The notes beneath the pieces were generated by a model. It was not told the DNA's origin. It saw nothing but the letters and a program-made list of their open reading frames with translations, and did not search any database. DNA of 11,053 nt, taken from NCBI GenBank assembly GCA_000437255.1, contig FR899090.1:48073-59125 (forward strand), in the 5' to 3' direction. Both the position numbers and the translations under genes were made by a program. The stretch is from Ruminococcus sp. CAG:403. GTDB lineage: Bacteria > Bacillota > Clostridia > Oscillospirales > Ruminococcaceae. Shown here piece after piece: positions 1 to 7,322 of this stretch (position 1 is its first letter; every line of letters starts with the position of its first letter).

Positions 1-849
1 GCAATTACCGTGCGGAAGATGCTGCAAAACAGCTGCCTGCATGTCGAGGATATTGTCGGCATTGGAATCGGTGTTATGCCCTCCATGTGGAATCGTGTGC
101 ATGCTGTGGTAAAGGACGGAAACCTGGACTTTTCAGAGTTGGAACAGGCGGTAGAACAAGCCTGTAACCTGCCGGTTTATATTGGAAATGCCATTTCACT
201 GTTTGCAATGGCAAGCATCAATTATGCGGAGCACTATGGGCAGCCGGTGAATCAGGTCTTTTTGCATGCAGGGCCGGTTTTTCACATTGCTGTCATTCAA
301 AACAATCAGCTGGTCAATGGATTCCAGCGTTACACACACGTAGTGGAACGCTTCTGTGTGCATCCAAATGGAAAGCCGTTGGACGGCTATCCAAACGGCT
401 CTGTAAAGGCAGAGCTTTCCAAGCAGTCGATGGTGGAGGATGTCGCAACCATTTACGGCAAGGATGAGACGCCTGCGCTGTATGCGCTGACAGAGGGCGA
501 TATGGAAGCTGTTTCGCTGCCGCTGCTGCTGACAGCATGGGATCAGGGAGATCTGGCACTGGAAAGTTTGGTAAAGCATTATCTGGATATGCTTTGCTGC
601 CTGCTGATCAATGTCCTGCAAGCCTACTTTGCACAAAAGGTGTATCTGCACAACTTTGGATTCAATGAGCGGCATTTGGAACAAATCCGGCAGCATATGG
701 CGTCTATTGCAGGCGAAGCCGAAGCAGACCGCATTGCTCTGAGCGCCATTGAAGAGCGGTACCATTTTATGTGTGGCTGCTGTTATGCCATTCAGCACGG
801 CTTTTTTATGAAGGGCGGCATGATGGAGCGCAGCCCCAGCACCAAGTAG
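1..849 (+). CDS. ROK-family protein, degenerate, C-terminal part (5' end outside window)
   Basis: The reading frame is open from base 1, so the gene starts upstream; 282 residues and a TAG stop are visible. The fold pattern matches the ROK (repressor/ORF/kinase) family. A GIGIGVMPS segment (visible residues 20-28) sits where ROK proteins have GIGxPG. LPVYIGNAISLFAMASI lies where the catalytic ENDAN motif is expected, and HPNGKPLDGYPNG (about 121-133) where the family has the zinc motif CxCGxxGC. All three are eroded: the catalytic Asp is Ala, and none of the zinc cysteines is present. Sugar phosphorylation therefore looks unlikely, and a regulatory or sugar-sensing role is more plausible. Whether an N-terminal helix-turn-helix exists cannot be seen. 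A terminator follows 24 bases after the stop. The family call is fairly secure; the function is inference. Confidence 0.62.
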   Translation, partial: AITVRKMLQNSCLHVEDIVGIGIGVMPSMWNRVHAVVKDGNLDFSELEQAVEQACNLPVYIGNAISLFAMASINYAEHYGQPVNQVFLHAGPVFHIAVIQNNQLVNGFQRYTHVVERFCVHPNGKPLDGYPNGSVKAELSKQSMVEDVATIYGKDETPALYALTEGDMEAVSLPLLLTAWDQGDLALESLVKHYLDMLCCLLINVLQAYFAQKVYLHNFGFNERHLEQIRQHMASIAGEAEADRIALSAIEERYHFMCGCCYAIQHGFFMKGGMMERSPSTK

Positions 850-873
850 ACAGAGTGATTATAATTTTAAACC

Positions 874-912
874 AAAAAACAGGAAAAACGTTATTTTTCC
901 TGTTTTTTTTTA
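874..912 (+). terminator. Intrinsic terminator of the ROK-family gene
   Basis: Perfect 15-bp stem (874-888 with 894-908), loop CGTTA, running into a T-tract that reaches 910. The stem is A/T-rich with a central CAGG/CCTG core. It separates the ROK-like gene from the promoter at 939. Confidence 0.85.
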
Positions 913-938
913 ATTTTCTGTTTTTTTGTCACGAACAC

Positions 939-967
939 TTGCAAGCGGTGCAAAGATATGCTATAAT
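939..967 (+). promoter_or_regulatory. Sigma-A promoter of the aspartate aminotransferase gene
   Basis: TTGCAA (939-944), a 17-bp spacer and TATAAT (962-967), with an extended -10 TGC just before the hexamer. The predicted transcript start is near 974, giving a leader of about 130 nt. The -35 lies within a short inverted repeat, TTGCA-N5-TGCAA (939-953), which could be an operator. Confidence 0.85.
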
Positions 968-974
968 AGGAACC

Positions 975-1103
975 GTACGAAAAGAGGAGGAAAAAAGCGC
1001 TTTTTGTCGCAAAAATGCCTCCTTTTGCATAAACTGGCAATACGTAACGTGAGAGGAAGGGAGTGCGTGTGCATCAGCATGTATGCTGGCACACCAAAGA
1101 AGT
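975..1103 (+). promoter_or_regulatory. Long structured 5' leader with a paired AGGAGG hairpin
   Basis: The leader holds a two-level hairpin. An outer stem pairs 982-990 (containing AGGAGG at 985-990) with 1018-1026 (containing CCTCC). Inside it, TTTTTG (1001-1006) pairs with CAAAAA (1010-1015) around a TCG loop. The AGGAGG is not followed by a start codon at a normal distance, so it is either a decoy, a standby ribosome site or part of a regulatory fold. A second purine-rich stretch, GGAAGGGAG (1055-1063), is also too far from the in-frame ATGs. I do not recognise a known riboswitch or T-box here. Confidence 0.5.
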
Positions 1104-2378
1104 ATGGTTTTATCAGAAATGTCAAAGGAAGCTTTGCAGCAGTTTCAGACTGACTGTCAGGCTGCATATGCCGCTTATCAAGCAAAACAGTTGAAGTTGG
1201 ATATGTCCCGTGGAAAGCCGGCTCCAAAGCAGCTGGAACTGACAAAGGGCATGATGGAAATTTTGAAGGAAGATGATTATCGGGCTGAAAACGGTCTGGA
1301 CTGCCGCAACTACGGTGTTCTGGATGGTATCCCGGAAGCAAAGGCGCTGCTGGCACCAATGCTGGGCGTTCCGACAGAAGAATTGATTGTATTCGGAAAT
1401 TCTTCTCTGAATGCAATGTACTGGGCAGTTTCCCTTGCTATGACCAACGGTGTGCTGGGCAGCAAGCCATGGGGAAAATATGACAAAGTAAAGTTCCTGT
1501 GTCCGGTACCGGGTTATGACCGTCACTTTGCAGTTTGTGAATTCCTGGGCATTGAAATGGTCAATGTACCGATGCTTGCAGATGGTCCGGATATGGATCT
1601 TGTGGAAAAGCTCGTTGCAGAAGATGACACCATTAAGGGAATCTGGTGTGTGCCGATGTACTCTAATCCGGGCGGCGTTGTTTACAGCGATGCTGTTGTA
1701 AAGCGGTTTGCTGCATTGAAGCCGAAGGCAAAGGACTTCCGGATTTTCTGGGACAATGCATATTGTGTCCATCATCTGGTAGATAATCCGCCGGTACAGG
1801 CAAATCTGCTGGAAGAAGCAGAGAAGTGCGGCAATGAAAATATTTGCTACATGTTCGCTTCTACCTCTAAAATTACTTTCCCAGGCTCTGGTGTTGCAGT
1901 GCTGGCAGCCAGTGCAGAAAACATTGCAAGCCTGAAGAAGGCATTGGGCTTCTCCACCATTGGCTATGACAAGCTGAATCAGCTGCGGCATGTTCGCTTC
2001 TTTGATGGAAAGTTTGAGAATCTGCTCAAGCACATGAAGAAGCATCAGGCATTGATCCGTCCGAAGTTTGACATTGTTATCAACACCCTGGAAAAGGAAC
2101 TGGGTGACCTGGGCATTGCAACTTGGTCCAATCCGCAGGGCGGTTACTTCATTTCCTTTAATATGGAAGGCTGTGCAAAGCGCATTGTAACGCTGTGTAA
2201 GGAAGCCGGCGTTGTACTGACCGGTGCAGGTGCTTCTTTCCCGTATGGCAAGGATCCGAAGGATGAAAACATTCGGTTGTCTCCGACTTTCCCGACTGAG
2301 GAAGAATTGCAGGAAGCTATGAATGTATTCGTTGTAAGTGCAAAATTGGCAGCGTGTGAAAAGCTGTTGGCAGAATAA
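1104..2378 (+). CDS. Aspartate aminotransferase, subclass Ic (PLP-dependent)
   Basis: Cytosolic PLP enzyme of 424 residues, expected to interconvert aspartate + 2-oxoglutarate with oxaloacetate + glutamate. The sequence follows the Corynebacterium-type AspAT (subclass Ic) along its whole length: RGKP (36-39), CRNYGVLDG, CPVPGYDRH (about 133-141), SNPGG (187-191), WDNAY (216-220) with the PLP-ring Asp and Tyr, STSKITFPGSG with Schiff-base Lys256, and NIRLSP with the substrate-carboxylate Arg391. Nothing catalytic is missing and the length is normal. The start is uncertain. ATG 1104 gives MVLSEMSKEAL, which puts the RGKP motif at the usual distance from the N-terminus. ATG 1083 would add seven residues and ATG 1119 would remove five; none has a well-placed Shine-Dalgarno. 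It is a single-gene transcript from the 939 promoter, ending convergently with the ABC-F gene. Confidence 0.92.
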   Translation: MVLSEMSKEALQQFQTDCQAAYAAYQAKQLKLDMSRGKPAPKQLELTKGMMEILKEDDYRAENGLDCRNYGVLDGIPEAKALLAPMLGVPTEELIVFGNSSLNAMYWAVSLAMTNGVLGSKPWGKYDKVKFLCPVPGYDRHFAVCEFLGIEMVNVPMLADGPDMDLVEKLVAEDDTIKGIWCVPMYSNPGGVVYSDAVVKRFAALKPKAKDFRIFWDNAYCVHHLVDNPPVQANLLEEAEKCGNENICYMFASTSKITFPGSGVAVLAASAENIASLKKALGFSTIGYDKLNQLRHVRFFDGKFENLLKHMKKHQALIRPKFDIVINTLEKELGDLGIATWSNPQGGYFISFNMEGCAKRIVTLCKEAGVVLTGAGASFPYGKDPKDENIRLSPTFPTEEELQEAMNVFVVSAKLAACEKLLAE

Positions 2379-2393
2379 AATCGATGGAAAAAG

Positions 2394-2442
2394 AAAAGCC
2401 GTTTGTCTGGATGGTTTAAATACCAGACAAACGGCTTTTTTC
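2394..2442. terminator. Bidirectional terminator between the convergent AspAT and ABC-F genes
   Basis: Perfect 17-bp stem (2394-2410 with 2423-2439) containing GCCGTTTGTCTGG, 12-base loop. A T-run follows on the plus strand, and AAAAAGAAAA upstream becomes a T-rich tail on the minus strand. It therefore fits as terminator for both convergent genes. Confidence 0.9.
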
Positions 2443-2463
2443 ATTTTGCAAAATGTGGGGGCA

Positions 2464-4088
2464 TTATTTTCCCTGTTCCTTTTTCCATTCCAGGAATTCT
2501 TCGTAGGTGCCCTGCCGATCCAGACAACCATTTGGTGTGATTTCGATGATACGGTTGGCAACAGTTTGCAGAATTTCATGGTCGTGGGAAGCCAGCAGGA
2601 CAACGCCTTGGAAGGCTTCCAGTCCGTTGTTGACAGCGGAAATGCTCTCCAAATCCAAGTGGTTCGTGGGACGATCCAGCAGCAGCACGTTGGAATGGAA
2701 CAGCATCATACGGGAAAACATACAGCGCACTTTTTCGCCGCCGGAGAGCACCTTTACCGGCTTATAGATGTCATCGCCGGAAAACAGCATTCTGCCGAGG
2801 AATCCACGCAGATAGGTCTCTGTAATATCGTTTTCGGAATACTGCCGAATCCAATCCAAAATGGAATCCTCGCAGTCATTGAAGTAGGCGGAATTGTCTA
2901 CCGGGAAGTAGGAAGTTGACGTGGAAACGCCCCATTTGAAGGTACCGCTGTCGGGTTGTTCTTCTTCCATCAGGATTTTGAACAGCATCGTAATGGCCTG
3001 TTCGCTTTCACCGATGAGCGCCACTTTATCGGTTCGACCCAGTGTAAAGCTGACATTTTGCAGCAGGGGAACACCGTCTACCGACTTAGAAATGCCGTTT
3101 ACCTGGAGAACTTCCTTGCCAAGTTCCCGATCCATATCAAATCCAATATACGGATAGCGGCGGCTGGAATATACGGATAGCGGCGGCTGGAAGCCGGGAG
3201 CTCCTCGACTGAAAGGTTGTCCAGCAGTTTCCGCCGGGAAGTTGCCTGTCTGGATTTGGATTTGTTGGCAGAGAAACGCTCGATGAAAGATTTGAGTTCC
3301 TTGATCTTTTCCTCTACCTTTTTATTTTGCTGCTTCATCATGCGCTGCATCATCTGGCTGGATTCATACCAGAATTCATAGTTGCCGACATACAGCTTGA
3401 TTTTGATGTAATCGATGTCCACAATGTGCGTGCAGACGTTGTTCAAGAAGTGCCGGTCATGGGAAACCACAATTACGGTACCAAAATACTCGGAGAGGAA
3501 GTCCTCCAGCCAGCGAATGGCATCAATGTCCAGGTGGTTGGTCGGCTCGTCCATCAGGATGATATCCGGGTTGCCGAACAGTGCTTGTGCCAGCAGGATT
3601 TTGACTTTCTCATTACCGGAAAGCGTTGCCATCTGCTCATAGAGCAAGGATTCGGAAAGCCCCAATCCCTGAATCAGTTTGGAAGCATTGGATTCTGCTT
3701 CCCATCCGTCCAGTTCGGCAAATTCTGCTTCCAGCTCCGAAGCGAGAATGCCGTCCTCTTCGGAAAAATCCTCCTTGGCATAGAGGGCATCCTTTTGCTG
3801 CATGATGTCATAGAGCCGCTGATTGCCCATAATCACGGTATCCAGAACATTGTACGCATCATATGCAAAGTGATCCTGCTTCAATACGCTCATCCGCAGG
3901 TTCTTTGGAATGGTCACTTCTCCGGTGGTAGGGGTTAAATCCCCGCATAGAATTTTTAAGAAAGTGGATTTTCCGGCACCGTTTGCGCCGATGACCCCGT
4001 AACAGTTACCGGGATTGAATTGCAGGTCAACATCTTTAAATAAGGTATCTCCGCCGAATTGCAAGCTAACGTTGCTGACTGTAATCAT
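2464..4088 (-). pseudogene. ABC-F ATPase of the YkpA/YbiT type, frameshifted by a 23-bp tandem duplication
   Basis: Soluble ABC-F protein, a ribosome-associated class with two ATPase domains and no membrane part. ATG 4088 is preceded by AAAGGAG (4093-4100). The first reading frame encodes 329 residues (4088 to 3099). It carries NBD1 with Walker A GANGAGKS (34-41), signature LSGNE (156-160), Walker B IILMDEPTNHLD (about 176-187) and switch His210, then a basic coiled linker (about 243-300). It shifts frame at the duplication and stops at 3099. The second frame (3135 to 2464) encodes NBD2: LSGGE, LLLDRPTNHLD, SHDHE. Removing one repeat copy rejoins the frames as SSRRYPYIGFDMDREL, matching the family linker motif and giving 533 residues, a normal length. 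NBD2 lacks the Walker A Lys and has Arg for the catalytic Glu. Either a broken gene, a reversible variant or an assembly artefact; NBD1 alone is intact. Confidence 0.88.
3147..3192. repeat. Perfect 23-bp tandem duplication inside the ABC-F gene
   Basis: Two identical, directly adjacent 23-base copies (3147-3169 and 3170-3192), each starting TATACGGATAGC and ending GGCTGGAA. The preceding AA (3145-3146) also matches the period. Since 23 is not a multiple of 3, the extra copy shifts the frame. On the coding strand each copy spells the codons around ASSRRYPYI. Confidence 0.97.
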
Positions 4089-4165
4089 GAGTACTCCTTT
4101 CAGAAAAACGAAATTAACGGCAAGCCTGTAATCGTATCCGACGGAAGGCTGCCAAACGATCCAAT

Positions 4166-4181
4166 TGCCTGTAAGCAGGCA
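4166..4181 (-). promoter_or_regulatory. Leader hairpin upstream of the ABC-F gene
   Basis: Perfect 6-bp stem TGCCTG/CAGGCA with a 4-base loop, just downstream of the predicted transcript start in the roughly 100-nt ABC-F leader. No T-run follows, so it is not a terminator on its own. Regulated leaders are known for some ABC-F genes, but no convincing leader peptide is visible here. Confidence 0.4.
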
Positions 4182-4194
4182 GGAAACACGCTCT

Positions 4195-4223
4195 AGTATA
4201 CCATATTCTACCGTATTTTTCAA
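4195..4223 (-). promoter_or_regulatory. Sigma-A promoter of the ABC-F gene
   Basis: On the minus strand: TTGAAA (4223-4218), 17-bp spacer, TATACT (4200-4195). Predicted start near 4188. The promoter is intact although the gene is frameshifted. It is back-to-back with the promoter at 4358. Confidence 0.82.
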
Positions 4224-4357
4224 GCTATTTTCCAAAATCCGTCCCAGCAGCCGAAGCCTTTCGAAAAAGACTCATCGAACAGCCCAAAAACCCTGCACAT
4301 TTCCAGTTGCTTTTTGACCATTGTACATGGATTTTTGTGCAACGGACTGCGCTTTTC

Positions 4358-4386
4358 TTGACAAATGTTAAGGTGGGTGCTATAAT
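4358..4386 (+). promoter_or_regulatory. Consensus sigma-A promoter of the small membrane-protein gene
   Basis: Perfect TTGACA (4358-4363), 17-bp spacer and perfect TATAAT (4381-4386). Predicted start near 4393, giving a leader of about 33 nt to ATG 4426. This is the strongest promoter by sequence in the window. The 134 bases between it and the ABC-F promoter show no gene. Confidence 0.93.
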
Positions 4387-4425
4387 GAGAACAAATTCGG
4401 ATGGCGCAAAAAGGAGGAATTTAGC

Positions 4426-4902
4426 ATGCAAGACAACACGATCAGCAGCGAAGAATTGGCGTGCGTGGGAATCCATTGCACACATGGAATGAGACAGAAG
4501 GGAGAAACAGCAATGAAAGTCACATCCACAAAAAAAGATCTGATGCTGTACGGTGCTATGACCATTTTATTTGCAGTGGGCAGCATCCTATATATAGATT
4601 TGCACGGATTTACCAAAATATATTATTTACTCTGTTTAATTGCCCTGTTTTTACTAGGGGTTCTTTTTTTCGTAGAAGCACTGCGGTTCCGCATTACCTG
4701 GGGACTGGATGGCTTTACGGTGCGGCACGGTCTTGCTCCGGAAAAGCGGTATGCACATGAGCAGTTTCAGCATATGCATGTAGAACATCAATGTGTGATT
4801 CTGGTGCTCGGCGGCAAGAAGTACACCTTTCCACAGGGCTGTCCACATGCAACAGAGTTCATCGACTTTTTGGAAGAAACCTATGGAGATACGCAGGAGT
4901 GA
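4426..4902 (+). CDS. Small two-helix membrane protein of unknown function
   Basis: I do not recognise a named family. ATG 4426 is well supported by AAGGAGG (4411-4417) eight bases upstream and the consensus promoter before it, giving 158 residues. A second in-frame ATG at 4513 (Met30) has its own GGGAG at about 4500-4504 and would yield a 129-residue protein starting MKVTSTKKDL. Two hydrophobic helices (about 40-58 and 65-85) are separated by a short polar turn. A C-terminal soluble part of about 70 residues follows; its alternating pattern (FRITWGLDGFTVRHG ... VILVLGGKKYTFPQG) resembles the bacterial PH-like domains often seen after a TM hairpin. That similarity is tentative. The first 29 residues are polar, with CVGIHCTH at 13-20. 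Monocistronic: it has its own promoter and terminator. Confidence 0.8.
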   Translation: MQDNTISSEELACVGIHCTHGMRQKGETAMKVTSTKKDLMLYGAMTILFAVGSILYIDLHGFTKIYYLLCLIALFLLGVLFFVEALRFRITWGLDGFTVRHGLAPEKRYAHEQFQHMHVEHQCVILVLGGKKYTFPQGCPHATEFIDFLEETYGDTQE

Positions 4903-4916
4903 ACCACTTCTGCTGC

Positions 4917-4966
4917 AAAAAAAGCGGAACAAATGCGCAAAAAAGGGCGCTTGTTCCGCTTTTTTT
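4917..4966 (+). terminator. Strong terminator after the small membrane-protein gene
   Basis: A 16-bp stem (4917-4932 with 4951-4966) containing GCGGAACAA/TTGTTCCGC, plus an inner GCGC/GCGC pairing. It starts 14 bases after the TGA stop and ends in a T-run. The A-run on the 5' side means it could also act on the minus strand. Confidence 0.93.
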
Positions 4967-5051
4967 GTGTAAAATCGCACGCCATTTTTAGCGGATCAAC
5001 GCCTTGCTTTCACAGGATTTTCATAAAAATATGGGAAAATACAGACAGAGA

Positions 5052-5091
5052 GAAAAAGAGGCTGTCCCAAAATGAGGACAGCCCATATGGG
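5052..5091. repeat. Inverted repeat before the lipoprotein gene, terminator-like on the minus strand
   Basis: GGCTGTCC (5060-5067) pairs with GGACAGCC (5076-5083) across an 8-base loop. On the minus strand the stem is followed by TCTTTTTCTC, as in an intrinsic terminator, but no minus-strand gene lies near enough to need it. A perfect palindrome, CCCATATGGG (5082-5091), abuts and overlaps it. I see no convincing sigma-A promoter between 4967 and 5136. The best weak candidate is TTTTCA (5018) with TACAGA (5040), spacer 16. Confidence 0.65.
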
Positions 5092-5136
5092 TAAAATTGG
5101 GAATTGCAAGACCGATCAACTATAGAAGGGAAGCGA

Positions 5137-7263
5137 ATGGGTATGAAACGAAATTCTTTTGCGTGGGCAATGTCCATGGTCATTGCAACGGCATTGTCCT
5201 GTACAGGCTGTTCAGATTCCGGCTCTTCCAATTCTTCAGAAGCAAGCGCCGCACATGCAACCACATCCATCTCCGCTGAGGCACTTTCCAGTTTAGACGG
5301 TGCATATGATGCGGATGACTTTACCGATCAGTATGACACATTCGATGCAAAGCTGCAATGCAAGGGAGACACTGTCACCGTAACGGGCAATACAGATGCC
5401 ATTCAGGTAGACGGGCAGCATGTCACCATCTCAGAAGGTGGTGTATATGCGGTAACTGGAACACTGGAAAACGGACAATTGGAGATTGCCGGTTCAGAAA
5501 AGGTAAAACTCTATTTGGACGGTGTTTCCATTACGTCGGAGGAAGGCCCGGCAATTGTTTGCAACAATGAGAAGCGTACCATTTTGTCCTTGGCGCCTGA
5601 TACCGAAAATGTACTGACCGGCGGCTCCAAGGACGGTGACACTGCATCAGATACAGATGAAGCAGAAAGCACCGACACAGAGGCAGAAACTGCGGGCATT
5701 TATGCAGCGGATTCTCTGACCATTAATGGAGCCGGAAGTCTGACGGTACAGGCTCCCTATGGGAATGGCATTGTCAGCGATCAGCATTTGCGCTTGACGG
5801 GCGGTACCATTACCGTGGATGCAGCTAACAATGGCATGAAGGGCAAGGACAGCCTGACCATGTATGACGGTACGATCACCATTACCGCCGGCAATGACGG
5901 CATGAAGTCCACCAAGACAGAAGATGAATCGAAGGGATATGTGGTTATCTTCGGTGGATCTGTTACCATTTCCGCCAATGGAGACGGCATTCAATCGGAA
6001 ACGCTCCTGCAAATTGAAGGCGGTACCATTCAGGTGGAAACAACCGGAGAGGTAGCTTCCAGCAGCGGACAGGACGCATTTGATCCGGGACAGGGCGGTA
6101 TGCCAGGTGGAAACGGCGATGCCCCCACACCACCAGATGGAGCAGACTTCTCCCAGATGCCGCAGGACGCGCAGACTCATGATGGCAGCATACCAGAGCC
6201 GCCAACCGGTCAACCTGACGGAACGGCGCAAAATGGCGGAACACCGCCGGAACTGCCAAGCGGTGCCGGAACCGGACAGACGCCGCCGGACAGCAACGCT
6301 GCGCCAGGACAGCAGGAAACGGATGCTTCCAGCACGCAGACAACTGCGGAGCAGGATTCTTCTTCAACAACAACTACTACAACAGCCGATCAGGATGCCA
6401 GCAGCAAAGGGCTGAAAGCCGGCGGAGATCTCGTGATTACCGGCGGAACGATTTCCGTAACATCGACCGATCATGCTGTACATGCTGCTGGAAATGGCTC
6501 CATTTCTGGTGATTCCATGCAGATTGATTCCGATCAGAAGGGCATCAGCGTGCATGGAGATCTGACCATTGATGGTGCGGATACGGAAATTGTGATTGAC
6601 CGCTGTACAGAAGGCGTTGGGTCAAAAGCGACGCTTTCAGTAGAAGATGGCACCATTCGGATTCTGGATGCTTCCGATGACGGACTGAATACCGGTGGCA
6701 CAACCGGAGATCATACCATGACCATCAACGGCGGTTACCTCTATGTCAATGCAAAGGGCGACGGACTGGATTCGAACGGCAGCTTGGTATTCAATGGCGG
6801 TGTCGTTGTTGTTTCCGGGTCGGTCAGCGGTGCAGACGGCTCGCTGGATTCCGATGGAACCATGGTCTATAACGGCGGCATTGTAATGGGCTTGTCCAGT
6901 CGTGGCATGATGGAGTATCCAGAGTCAGGGTGTCTGGTTGCCACCAATTTGGAGGCTTCTGCCGGAGATTCCATTGCAGTGGTTGCAGAAGATGGAACGG
7001 TACTGTCTGTGTTTCAGACGGAAAAAGCAGTCAGCGACTTGATCTATGCCAGTGCGGATGCTTCCAGTGACAGTTGTCAGATTGTGATTGGCGGCACTTA
7101 TGACGGAACGCTGAATGCAGACGGCTATGGAACGGGCGGCACCATAACTGGCGGAACCACTGTAACAGCATCCGATGCTTCCTCCATGCCGCAGCAGGGC
7201 GGCGGTGGAGCTGGCGGCAGTTTTGGCTTCGGAGGCGGCGGTCAAACACCGCCCAATGCCTAA
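5137..7263 (+). CDS. Surface lipoprotein, Cthe_2159-like carbohydrate-binding beta-helix protein
   Basis: Predicted exported protein of 708 residues. ATG 5137 follows AGAAGGGA (5124-5131); ATG 5143 is a near-equal alternative. A signal peptide (about 1-24) ends at Cys25 (SCTG-C) or Cys22, followed by an SDSGSSNSSEAS-type tether, so it is probably a lipoprotein with an imperfect lipobox. Residues about 75-305 and 425-590 repeat a turn of roughly 20 residues, such as LTGGTITVDAANNGMKGKDS, with GGTI/DGTI and NDGMK/DDGLN motifs rich in Asp, Asn and Gly. This suggests right-handed beta-helix coils, as in the Cthe_2159 (PF14262-type) polysaccharide-binding family. The two blocks are joined by a linker (about 305-425) rich in Pro, Gly, Ser, Thr and Gln, with a run of six Thr. 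A Gly-rich tail (687-704) ends QTPPNA. The likely role is binding plant or host polysaccharide at the cell surface. Monocistronic. Confidence 0.82.
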   Translation: MGMKRNSFAWAMSMVIATALSCTGCSDSGSSNSSEASAAHATTSISAEALSSLDGAYDADDFTDQYDTFDAKLQCKGDTVTVTGNTDAIQVDGQHVTISEGGVYAVTGTLENGQLEIAGSEKVKLYLDGVSITSEEGPAIVCNNEKRTILSLAPDTENVLTGGSKDGDTASDTDEAESTDTEAETAGIYAADSLTINGAGSLTVQAPYGNGIVSDQHLRLTGGTITVDAANNGMKGKDSLTMYDGTITITAGNDGMKSTKTEDESKGYVVIFGGSVTISANGDGIQSETLLQIEGGTIQVETTGEVASSSGQDAFDPGQGGMPGGNGDAPTPPDGADFSQMPQDAQTHDGSIPEPPTGQPDGTAQNGGTPPELPSGAGTGQTPPDSNAAPGQQETDASSTQTTAEQDSSSTTTTTTADQDASSKGLKAGGDLVITGGTISVTSTDHAVHAAGNGSISGDSMQIDSDQKGISVHGDLTIDGADTEIVIDRCTEGVGSKATLSVEDGTIRILDASDDGLNTGGTTGDHTMTINGGYLYVNAKGDGLDSNGSLVFNGGVVVVSGSVSGADGSLDSDGTMVYNGGIVMGLSSRGMMEYPESGCLVATNLEASAGDSIAVVAEDGTVLSVFQTEKAVSDLIYASADASSDSCQIVIGGTYDGTLNADGYGTGGTITGGTTVTASDASSMPQQGGGGAGGSFGFGGGGQTPPNA

Positions 7264-7277
7264 AATAAAAGAATTAC

Positions 7278-7322
7278 AAATGCTTTTGGATGCAACGCTT
7301 GCTGCACCCAAAAGCATTTTTT
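7278..7322 (+). terminator. Terminator of the lipoprotein gene
   Basis: AAATGCTTTTGG (7278-7289) pairs with CCAAAAGCATTT (7308-7319), then T-run. The loop can form a small inner GCAA/TTGC stem. It lies 14 bases after the stop. Confidence 0.9.

Noticed and set aside
1083..1103. Upstream ATG as the aminotransferase start
   Set aside because: It adds MLAHQRS, which does not fit the usual N-terminus, and its nearest purine-rich site is about 19 bases away. It remains possible.
1122..2603. A 493-codon open frame on the minus strand opposite the aminotransferase
   Set aside because: It is antisense to a clearly conserved gene, crosses the bidirectional terminator, and its translation is rich in Cys, His and Gln with no family pattern. 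It is a codon-usage shadow.
4089..4188. A 29-codon GTG-initiated leader peptide ending at the ABC-F ribosome site
   Set aside because: The GTG lies within a few bases of the predicted transcript start and has no Shine-Dalgarno, so the frame is probably chance.
5097..5126. TTGGGA-N18-TATAGA as promoter of the lipoprotein gene
   Set aside because: The transcript would start at or inside the Shine-Dalgarno, leaving no usable ribosome site before ATG 5137.
5647..6231. A 194-codon minus-strand frame inside the lipoprotein gene
   Set aside because: It lies opposite conserved beta-helix repeats and has no ribosome site or recognisable domain.
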